From the NCBI GenBank assembly GCA_033026295.1, contig CM065174.1, positions 24,913,498 to 24,977,497 on the forward strand: 64,000 nt of DNA. Direction: 5' to 3'. A model generated the notes under the pieces. The model did no database searches, was not told where the DNA came from, and saw only the letters and a list, made by a program, of their open reading frames with translations. Source of the DNA: Channa striata. Lineage: Eukaryota; Chordata; Actinopteri; Anabantiformes; Channidae. Below are positions 1 through 6,655 of this stretch, one piece after another; the first letter of the stretch is position 1, and every line of letters begins with the position of its first letter. The translations under genes and the position numbers were made by a program.

Positions 1-612
1 TGATGAAATACTGTTAATTTATCAATTTCAATGCCGTATGTAAGGACAAGGTCTAGGGTATGACTAAAACAATGAGTGGGTTCATTTACATTTGGAGAAA
101 AACCAAATAAATCTAATAATGAAGTAAATGACGTGTTGAGGGAGTTACTGTCAAGATCTACATGAATGTTAAAGTCGCCCACTATGATGACACTATCTGC
201 ACTAAGCACTAATTCAGCAAGAAAATCTGAGAAATTAGTCAAAAATTCAGAATAAGGGACTGGAGGACAGTACACAGTATCAAATATAAGTGGATTTTGA
301 GTTTGCCAAATTGGGTGTGAAAGGCTCAGAGTAAGACTCTCAAATGAGTTATAACTATTTTTATAGGTCTAGGGTTTATCTAGGTTAAAGCTTGAGGGAT
401 AGATTGTTGGTACTCCTCCACCTCAGCCTGAGCTTCTAGGAACATGGTAGTTAATACTACTTGGAGGTGTCATATTATTCCTGCTGCAACCAAGTTTCTG
501 TGAGACAAAATAAATCGAATTGATGATCGCTTATCAAGTCATTTACTAACAGAGATTTAGAAGACAGAGATCTGATAATTAATATTCAACATTTAATTGT
601 TTTAGGTTTTTG
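1..612 (-). pseudogene. LINE endonuclease domain remnant
   Basis: Read on the minus strand from ~612 down to 1, the sequence gives a recognisable LINE endonuclease. The order is an N-terminal stretch reading RSLSSKSLLVNDLISDHQFD, then CLTETWLQQ (near 485-505), a GGGV motif with a VPRSSG stretch just before it, SFESLTLSLSHP, YCPPVPYSEFL, VGDFNIHVD (near 160-182) and HTLDLVLTYG near the left edge. In the family the endonuclease nicks the target DNA to prime reverse transcription; the E of TETW and the D and N of GDFN belong to the active site. The frame is broken: TAA follows LQQE, and TAG, TAA and another TAG follow within about 15 codons, with a further TGA near 585. It is non-functional. The continuation into the reverse transcriptase lies outside the window. 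Confidence 0.72.
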
Positions 613-838
613 TTCAGTAAGAGGAGCAGTACTAACTTTTCTTAAGTTATTATGATTAACTTCTCTTGTGATAATTATTACTTTGTAAAATTTAGTTGAT
701 CAGGGAACAGACACACAGTCTCTAAAGGAATGTGGGTGTTGTGAGGGGGGGACAGCGGTAAGGATACTGAAGAGAGGCGTGTAGGACTGGATCTCTGCGT
801 ACTAGGCTAAACTCTGGATTGTCAATCTTTTGGTTTCA
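1..838 (-). mobile_element. Decayed non-LTR retrotransposon (LINE) fragment, CR1/L2-type
   Basis: This is non-satellite sequence whose minus strand carries a degenerate apurinic/apyrimidinic-type endonuclease reading frame (described separately), so it is the 5' part of a LINE. The reverse transcriptase would lie beyond the left edge. The stretch ~620-838 has no clear protein match by eye. It is probably the element's 5' region, because the next recognisable sequence at ~839 is satellite. No target-site duplication can be assigned because the other end is outside the window. The clade call (CR1/L2 superfamily) rests on the motif style TETW / GDFN / HTLDLVLT and is tentative. The fragment marks the outer boundary of the satellite array in this window. 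Confidence 0.7.
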
Positions 839-1022
839 CATGCATCTAACAATTTCTGCACCAAACTCAAATAAAACTGTGTCTAAATAAGAATTTAGCC
901 TAAATCAACTCAGCAGAGCCTGGAAATCAGCTTGTGGGAGGTTTCCCTAACCCACAGTCAATGCATGTAATTTCGGCATACTTTTAGGCTAGCAATCGCA
1001 TTTTCTCAGTGAGAAAATGCTG
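839..1022 (+). repeat. Diverged forward satellite unit at the array edge
   Basis: One satellite monomer in the forward orientation, clearly related to the main array (AACAATTTCTGCACCAAACT, then CAAATAAAACTGTGTCT, then CAGCTTGTGGGA, then ATGCATGTAAT) but carrying many private differences. Examples are 'aaataagaatttagcc' where the core has 'gccttcttatttagcc', and 'tcggcatacttttaggctag' where the core has the AGCAT...ATGCT hairpin. High divergence is expected of a monomer at the edge of an array, beyond efficient homogenisation. It ends with TTTTCTCAGTGAGAAAATGC and is followed by unrelated sequence. Confidence 0.75.
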
Positions 1023-1092
1023 ACTGAAACGTGGGGAAGGTCCGCTGGAGCGGGCGGGGTCCTTCAGACCCCTCGAGTCAACACCAAAAGAG
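1023..1092. other. GC-rich non-satellite insert at the first inversion point
   Basis: About 70 bp that match neither satellite orientation, containing GGAGCGGGCGGGGTCC and CAGACCCCTCGAGTC. The satellite to the left is in forward orientation and to the right in reverse orientation, so this is filler at an inversion or fusion breakpoint. It is far richer in G and C than anything around it. I do not recognise its source. The right limit is approximate, because the first reverse unit starts in a degraded form around 1085-1100. Confidence 0.6.
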
Positions 1093-1934
1093 TGTGCAGT
1101 TAAATACAAGCTGGGCTCCAAAACAGCATTTTCTCGCTGAGAAAAGGCGATTGCGAGCATAAAAGGATGCTGGAATTGCATAAATTTACTGTCTTTTAAG
1201 AAAACATCCCACAATCTTATTTTCAATCTCTCCTGGGTGGATTTAGGCTAAATAAGAAAGCAGACACTGTTTTATTTGAGGTTGGTGTAGAAATTTTAAA
1301 ATACAAGCTTGGCTTTAAAACAACATTTTCTCGCTGACAAAAGGTGATTGCGAGCATAAAAGGATGCTGGAATTACATACATTTACTGTCTTTTAAAGAA
1401 ACATCCCTCAAGCTTATTTTCAGTCTCTCTTGAGTGGATGGATTTAGGCTAAATAAGAAGGCAGACATAATTTTTTTTAAGTTTGGTGCAGAAATTGTTA
1501 AATACAAGCTTGTCTTTAAAACAGCATTGCCTCGCTGAGAAAAGGAGATTGCGAGCATAAAAGGATGCTGGAATTACTGTCTTTTAAAAAAAACATCCCA
1601 CACGCTTATTTTCGGTCTCTCCTGAGTGTATTTAGGCTAAATAAGAAGGCAGACACAGTTTTATTAAAGTTTGGTGCAGAATTTTTTAAATACAAGCTTG
1701 GCTTTGAAACAACATTTCCTCGCTGAGAAAAGGCGTTTGCGATCATAAAAGGATGCTGGAATTACTGTCTTTTAAAGAAACATCCCACAAGCGTATTTTC
1801 AATCTCTCTTGAGTGTATTTAGGCTAAATAAGAAGGCAGACACAGTTTTATTTGACTTTGGTGCAGAAATTGTTATACAAGCTTTGCTTTAAAACAGCAT
1901 TTTCTCGCTGAGAAAAGGCGATTGCGAGCATAAA
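1093..1934 (-). repeat. Reverse-oriented satellite, about four and a half monomers
   Basis: Tandem monomers of the same family read on the minus strand. The GATTGCGAGCATAAA segment recurs near 1150, 1350, 1550, 1740 and 1920, giving a period of about 190-200 bp. The units are of the outer (type 1) kind: 'gttaaatacaagcttggc', the complement of the 'tatttaac' marker, and 'gagtgtatttaggc'. Some units lack the ~10-bp ACATACATTT segment. The tract is interrupted at 1934 by the RTE insertion and resumes at 5025. The unit around 1670-1790 closely resembles the one around 5725-5845 ('gtttgcgatcat' variant), showing that the two halves belong to one former continuous tract. Confidence 0.88.
1919..1934. 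repeat. Left target-site duplication of the RTE insertion
   Basis: The 16-bp sequence CGATTGCGAGCATAAA abuts the 3' end of the minus-strand LINE and is repeated exactly at 5025-5040. It is satellite sequence, so the element inserted inside a monomer. A duplication of this size is expected from target-primed reverse transcription. Confidence 0.9.
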
Positions 1935-1961
1935 CTACTACTACTCTTTCGGCTTTTCCCA
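1935..1961 (-). other. RTE 3' end with TAG microsatellite tail
   Basis: On the minus strand the element ends TGGGAAAAGCCGAAAGAG followed by TAGTAGTAG and then the target-site duplication. Ending in a short tandem repeat and not poly(A) distinguishes RTE elements from L1- or CR1-type copies. The sequence just before the tail is the probable recognition region for the element's own reverse transcriptase, by analogy with the family. Confidence 0.75.
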
Positions 1962-2519
1962 TTAGGGGTCGCCACAGCGAATCATCCTTTTCCACTTTAC
2001 TCTATCCTGGGCATCTTCCACTCTGACACCAGCTAACCTCATGTCCTCTGTTAGAACATCCATATATCTCCTCCTTGGTCGTCCTCTCGCCCTCTTGCCT
2101 GGCAGCTCCATCTCCAACATCCTTCTACCAATATATTCACTATCCCTCCTCTGCACATGTCCAAACCATCTCAGTCTGGCCTCTCTGACTTTGTTGCTAA
2201 CACAGGCAGCGTGCGCTGTCCCTCTGATGAGCTCGTTCCTAATTCTGTCCAACCTTGTCACTCCTAAGGAGAACCTCAACATCTTCATCTCTGCTGCTTC
2301 CATCTCTGCCTCTTGTCTCTTTCTCACTGCTACTGTCTCTAACCCATAGAGCAGAGCTGGTCTCACCACTTCCTGTACACCTTTCCTTTGAGTCTTGCTG
2401 ACACTCTTCTGTCACACAACACTCCTGACACTTTCCTCCACCCATTCCAACCTTCCTGCACTCGCCTCTTCACCTCTTTTCCACACTCCCCATCAGACTG
2501 AACTGTTGACCCCAAGTAC
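1962..2519 (-). other. RTE C-terminal region
   Basis: This is the region downstream of the RT core. The proximal part, once the frame is corrected, reads EFKYLGSTV, then a segment with CDRRVSARLKGKVY. It then continues, after another shift near 2370, as VVRPALLYGLETVAV, RLRWFGHVQRRD, GRPRRRYMDV and finally MIRCGDP with a stop. The 'Y(L)G' thumb-like motif and the RWFGHV motif are typical of RTE and related LINEs. Ending the ORF almost at the 3' terminus is also typical of RTE elements. Confidence 0.85.
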
Positions 2520-3045
2520 TTAAACTCCTGCACCTTCCCTCTCGTTTACACACATGTATTCTGTCTTACTACGACTGACTTTCATACCTCTTCTTTCCAG
2601 AGCAAACCTCCACCTCTCCAGCTGTTCCTCCACCTGCTCTCTACTCTCACTGCAAATCACAATGTCATCTGCAAACAACATTGTCCAGGGAGATTCCTGT
2701 CTGACCTCATCTGTCAACCTGTCCATCAGCATAGCAAACAAGAAGGGACTCAAAGCCGATCCTTGGTGTAGTCCCACCTCCACCTTGAACTCCTCTGTCT
2801 GACCTACGGCACATCTCACCACCGTCATGCTTCTCTCATACATGTCCTGAACTACTCTGACGTACTTCTCTGCCACTCCCGACATCCTCATACAGTACCA
2901 CAGCTCCTCCCTCGGCACCCTGTCATACGCCTTCTCTAAATCCACAAAGACACAATGCAGCTCCTTCTGACCATCTCTGTACTTTTCCATCAACAACCTC
3001 AAAGCGAAAATGGCGTCAGTGGTGCTCTTACGGGCATGAAACCAT
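2520..3045 (-). other. Reverse transcriptase palm domain
   Basis: The catalytic core of the RT in one open minus-strand frame. It contains FVDLEKAYDRVP, with the first metal-binding Asp at 2940-2942; GLHQGSALSPFLF, the motif B loop; and LFADDIVI, with the paired catalytic Asp residues at 2664-2669. It ends with a SKTEYMCVNE segment. All three acidic residues required for polymerisation are still encoded. The frame closes at 2520-2522 because of a small indel in the preceding G/A-rich stretch. Confidence 0.9.
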
Positions 3046-3960
3046 ACTGCTGCTCACAAATCTCCACCTCCTTCCTAAGCCTGGCCTCCACTACTCTTTC
3101 CCACAGCTTCATTGTGTGGCTCATCAGCTTTATCCCTCTGTAGTTGCTACAGTTCTGCGTGTCACCCTTGTTCTTAAAGATCGGCACCAGAACGCTTCTC
3201 CTCCATTCCTCAGGCATCTTCTCACTCTCTAAAATCCTGTTAAACAGACCTGTCAGAAACTTCACTGCTGTCTCTCCTAGACACTTCCACACCTCCACAG
3301 GTACGTCATCAGGACCAACAGCCTTTCCGCTCTTCATCCTTTTCAGAGCCTTCCTCACCTCATCCTTTCTAATCTCTCCTATTTCCTGCTCCACAACGTC
3401 CACATCTTCCTCCCTTCTTTCCCTGTCATTTTCCACATTCATCAGCTCCTCAAAATACTCCTTCCATCTTCTCTGCACACTCTCCTGGCTTGTTAGCACC
3501 TTTCCATCTCTGTCTTTAATCACCCTTATCTGTTGCACATCTTTCCCATCTCTATCTCTCTGTCTGGCTATCCTGTACAAGTCCTTCTCTCCTTCCTTCA
3601 TGTCTAACCTGTCATACAGCTCATCGTAAGCCTTCTGTTTGGCCTTTGCCACCTCCCTCTTCACTCTGCGCTGCACTTCCTTGTACTCCTGTCTACTTTC
3701 CTCAGTCCTTTCTACATCCCACTTCCTTTTAGCTAACCTCTTCCTCTGGATGCAGTCCTGTACTTCCTCATTCCACCACCAAGTGTCTTTATCATCTTTC
3801 CTCTTACCAGATGACACACCAAGCACCTTCCTACCTGTTTCCCTGATTACCTCTGCTGTAGTTTCCCAATCATCTGGAAGCTCTTCCTGACCACACAAAG
3901 CCTGTCTCAACTTCTGCCTGAATTCCTCACAAGTTTCTTCATTCTTTAGCTTCCACCACT
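3045..3960 (-). other. Linker and N-terminal reverse transcriptase motifs
   Basis: This minus-strand frame starts in the region reading KWWKLKNEETCEEF and runs through a highly charged linker with a WWWNEEV motif (near 3770-3785). It continues through a basic coiled-coil-like segment rich in K, R and E, then into the reverse transcriptase: SGKAVGPDDVP (near 3300-3330), VLVPIFKNKGD, NCSNYRGIKLM (near 3125-3150) and EQQYGFMP (near 3040-3060). These are the early RT motifs of non-LTR elements. The frame is lost at a short C run just after GFMP. Confidence 0.85.
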
Positions 3961-3995
3961 TGGTCTTCTTTTCTGACTTTCCTCTCTTCTTTTTT

Positions 3996-4740
3996 CCTGA
4001 CCACCAGAGTCATCTTACACACCACCATGCGGTGCTGTCTGGCTACACTCTCTCCTACCACCACTTTACAGTCACTAACCTCTCTCAAATGACCTCGTCT
4101 ACATAGGATGTAGTCCACCTGTGTACTCCTACCTCCACTCTTGTATGTCACTCTGTGTTCCTATCTCTTCTGGAAGTAAGTGTTAACTACAGCCATTTCC
4201 ATCCTCTTAGCAAAGTCCACTACCATCTGTCCTTCTGGATTCCTGTCCTTTACACCAAACCTGCCCATTACCTCCTCATCACCTCTGTTCCCCTCACCAA
4301 CATGCCCATTGAAGTCTGCTCCAACAACTACTCTCTCTCCTCTGGGGATACTCTCTACAACCTCATCAAACTCACTCCAGAATCTCTCTTTCTCTTCTAA
4401 CTCACAGCCAACTTGTGGAGCATACCCACTGACTATGTTCACCATCACACCTTCGATTTCTAGCTTTAGGCTCATCACCCTGTCTGAGACTCTTTTCACC
4501 TCTAGAACATTGTTCACAAACTCCCCCTTCAGGATCACTCCTACTCCGTTTCTCTTCCTATCCACACCATGGTAGAACAGTTTGTATCCTCCTCCAATAC
4601 TACGTGCTTTGCTGCCTTTCCACCTCGTCTCTTGCACACACAGTACATCTAACTTCCTTCTCTCCATCATGTCTGCCAGCTCTCTACCTTTCCCTGTCAT
4701 TGTGCCAACGTTAAGAGTCCCTACTCTCAAATCTAAGCTC
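3996..4740 (-). other. Endonuclease domain of the RTE remnant
   Basis: An apurinic/apyrimidinic-type endonuclease fold recognised from ordered motifs on the minus strand: LRVGTLNVGTMTG, VLCVQETRWKG (the catalytic E follows Q), SGYAPQ, VVVGADFNGHVG (catalytic D and N), then, past the in-frame TAG at 4161-4163, STQVDYILCRR and VARQHRMVVCKM. The last motif takes the place of the SDH motif of other endonucleases of this fold; an H in a QHR context is common in RTE elements. Apart from the nonsense codon the domain is well preserved, which suggests that inactivation is not very old. Confidence 0.85.
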
Positions 4741-4910
4741 CTGCCTTTCCCCTTCTCTCTCTGACCCCGCACCCTTCTGCCTCCTCTCCTTCTTCGACCA
4801 ACAGTAGTCCAATTTCCACCGGCACCCTGTAGGTTAACAGCACCGGTGGCGGTCGTTGTTAACCCGGGCCTCGACCGATCCGGTATGAAAGTGGTATGGA
4901 TGACTCGCAT

Positions 4911-5024
4911 GGTTGTACTTGGCAAAATTTTACGCCGGATGCCCTTCCTGACGCAACCCTCTCTATTTATCCGGGCTTGGGACCGGCACAGAAGTAACTG
5001 GCTTGCAACCCCTGTGGCTAGATT
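4911..5024 (-). other. RTE 5' leader
   Basis: The minus-strand leader from the element's 5' end (starting AATCTAGCCACAGGGGTTGC) to the first credible ATG at 4908-4910. The 5' limit is set by the target-site duplication. It includes GGAAGGGCATCCGGCG, a stretch I recall from fish RTE elements. No promoter motif can be named with confidence. Confidence 0.55.
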
Positions 5025-5040
5025 CGATTGCGAGCATAAA
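5025..5040. repeat. Right target-site duplication of the RTE insertion
   Basis: An exact copy of CGATTGCGAGCATAAA found at 1919-1934. The base preceding it differs between the two sides (G on the left, T on the right), so the duplication is 16 bp. The satellite resumes directly afterwards with CGGATGCTGG, one change from the usual AGGATGCTGG. Confidence 0.9.
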
Positions 5041-5844
5041 CGGATGCTGGAATTACTGTCTTTTAAGGAAACATCCCACAAGCTTATTTTCAGTCTCTCC
5101 TGAGTGTATTTAGGCTAAATAAGAAGGTAGACACACTTTTTTTTGAGTTTGGTGCAGAAATTGTTAAATACAAGCTTGGCTTCAAAACAGCATTTCCTCG
5201 CTGAGAAAAGTCGATTGTGGGCATAATAAGATGCTGGAATTACATACATTTACTGTCTTTTAAGGAAACATCCGAAAAGCTTATTTTGAATCTCACCTGA
5301 GTGTATTTAGGTTAATAAGAAGGCAGACAAAGTTCTATTTGAGTTTGGTGCAGAAATTGTTAAATACAAGCTTTGCTCCAAAACAGCATTTCCTCGCTGA
5401 GAAAAGTCGATTGTGGACATAATAAGATGCTGGATTTACATACATTTACTGTCTTTTAAGGAAACATCCGACAAGCTTATTTTGAATCTCACCTGAGTGT
5501 ATTTAGGTTAATAAGAAGGCAGACACAGTTTTATTTGAGTTTGGTGCAGAAATTGTTAAATACAAACTTGGCTCCAAAACAGCATTTCCTTGCTGAGAAA
5601 ATGCGATTGCGAGCATAAAATGATGCTGGAATTACTGTCTTTTAAAAAAAACATCCTACAAGCTTATTTTCAGTCTCTCCTGAGTGTATTTAGGCTAAAT
5701 AAGAAGGCAGACACAGTTTTATTTGAGTTTTGTGCTGAAATTGTTAAATACAAGCTTGGCTTTGAAACAACATTTCCTCGCTAAGAAAATGCGTTTGCGA
5801 TCATGAAAGGATGCTGGAATTACTGTCTTTTAAAGAAACATCCC
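5025..5844 (-). repeat. Reverse-oriented satellite right of the RTE, about four monomers
   Basis: A continuation of the minus-strand satellite tract. Two adjacent units (around 5213-5400 and 5407-5595) share private changes ('gattgtgg.cataataag', 'ccga.aagcttattttgaatctcacctgag', 'taggttaataag') and are a local duplication of one monomer. The last unit carries the 'gtttgcgatcat' variant also seen near 1740. The tract ends abruptly within a unit at AAAGAAACATCCC (5844), where the forward array begins. Confidence 0.88.
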
Positions 5845-5892
5845 GTATTTAACAATTTCTATTTAACAATTTGTATTTAACAATTTCTGCAC
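5845..5892 (+). repeat. Inversion junction with triplicated short motif
   Basis: The reverse satellite stops at 5844 and the forward satellite begins with three closely spaced copies of (GT)ATTTAACAATTT: 5845-5860, 5861-5872 and 5873-5892. The third copy runs on into the normal forward monomer (CTGCAC...). Monomers normally hold one copy, so the triplication is junction-specific, as expected of replication slippage or microhomology-mediated repair at the breakpoint. Confidence 0.8.
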
Positions 5893-6655
5893 TTAACTTA
5901 AATAAAACAGTGCCTGCCTTCTCATTTAGCCTAAATACACCCAGGAAAGACTGAAAATAAGCTTGTGGGATGTTTCCTTAAAATACAGTAAATGCATGTA
6001 ATTCAAGCATCCTTTTATGCTCACAATCGTCTTTTCTCAGCGAGGAAATGCTGTTTTGGAGCAAAGCTTGTATTTAACAATTTCTGCACCAAACTCAAAT
6101 AAAACTGTGTCTGCCTTCTTATTTAGCTTAAATACACTCAGGAGAGACTGAAAATAAGCTTGTGGGATGTTTCCTTAAAAGACAGTTATTCCAGCATCCT
6201 TTTATGCTCGCAATCGCCTTTTCTCAGCGATGAAAAAGGTTTTAAAGCAAAGCTTGTATTTAACAATTTCTTCACCAAACTCAAATAAAACTGTGTCATC
6301 CTTTTTATTTAGCCTAAATACACTCAGGAGAGACTGAAAATAAGCTTGTGGGATGTTTCCTTAAAAGACAGTAATTCCAGCATCCTTTTATGCGCGCAAT
6401 CGCCTTTTCTGAGCGAGGAAATGCTGTTTTAAAGCAAAGCTTCTATTTACCAATTTCTGCTATTTAGCCTAAATAAACTCAAGAGAGACTGAAAATAAGC
6501 TTGTGGGATGTTTGCTTATAAGACAGTAATTCCAGCATTCTTTTATGCTCGCAATCGCCTTATCTCAGTGAGGAAATGCTGTTTTGGAGCAAAGCTTGTA
6601 TTTAACAATTTCTGCACCAAACTCAAATAAAACTGTGTCTGCCTTCTTATTTAGC
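5893..6655 (+). repeat. Forward satellite, type 1 (left flank)
   Basis: Four forward monomers of the outer subfamily, identified by 'tatttaacaattt', 'taaatacactcagg' and 'gaggaaatg', and in part by 'ttccagcatcc'. One unit near 6440-6475 has lost ~45 bp between 'caatttctg' and 'ctatttagcc'. The same subfamily returns after the gap at 48723, so this short tract is the opposite flank of the type 2 core. The final unit changes from type 1 to type 2 markers partway through. Confidence 0.85.

Larger units (their letters stand above)
1962..4910 (-). pseudogene. RTE polyprotein (endonuclease + reverse transcriptase), disabled
   Basis: One ancestral ORF now split into pieces. The likely start is the ATG at 4908-4910 (MRVIHTTFIPDRS); an open frame continues upstream into satellite DNA, but that part is not element sequence. 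The endonuclease frame runs to a TAG at 4161-4163, after which the same frame resumes (EHRVTYKSGGRSTQVDY). A one-base shift in the T6 tract at 3990-3995 moves the reading into the frame of KWWKLKNEETCEEF and the linker/RT part (to ~3040). A one-base loss near 3039-3042 shifts it to the catalytic RT frame, open down to 2520. Two further shifts, near 2537-2545 and near 2370, bracket ~165 bp. The last frame runs from 2369 to the TAG-type stop at 1962-1964. In the family this protein nicks DNA and copies the element's RNA in the nucleus. All three RT aspartates remain readable, but no single frame joins them to the endonuclease. Confidence 0.9.
1935..5024 (-). mobile_element. RTE-clade LINE retrotransposon, near full-length, inactive
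   Basis: A 3,090-bp non-LTR element on the minus strand, inserted in the satellite and bounded by a perfect 16-bp duplication. The order 5' to 3' is: a short leader, an endonuclease, a charged linker, reverse transcriptase, and a C-terminal region ending in CGDP followed by a stop only ~27 bp from the 3' end. The 3' terminus is a short TAG microsatellite (TAGTAGTAG) with no poly(A). A single ORF of about 1,000 codons, a total length near 3.1-3.3 kb and a microsatellite tail are features of the RTE clade; in fish this resembles Expander-type elements. The leader also contains a stretch (near 4925-4985) that I recall as common in fish RTE elements and their short derivatives. The ORF is broken by one stop and four frameshifts. 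Confidence 0.93.

Noticed and set aside
620..838. A separate gene or promoter between the left LINE fragment and the satellite
   Set aside because: No sustained open frame, splice pattern or known motif could be supported; it most simply belongs to the 5' part of the decayed LINE.
984..1226. Minus-strand 80-aa open frame across the first inversion point
   Set aside because: It combines reverse satellite, the GC-rich filler and forward satellite; there is no family resemblance and no independent support.
2041..4764. Plus-strand open frames across the LINE (e.g. 2041-2349, 3144-3629, 4180-4575)
   Set aside because: They are antisense shadows of the RTE polyprotein, low in complexity (rich in S, L, T, P), with no recognisable domain.
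4840..5024. A tRNA-derived SINE at the 5' end of the RTE
   Set aside because: The segment resembles sequences shared with short fish retroelements, but no convincing A and B boxes of a tRNA gene are visible, and it is contiguous with the RTE leader inside the same target-site duplication.
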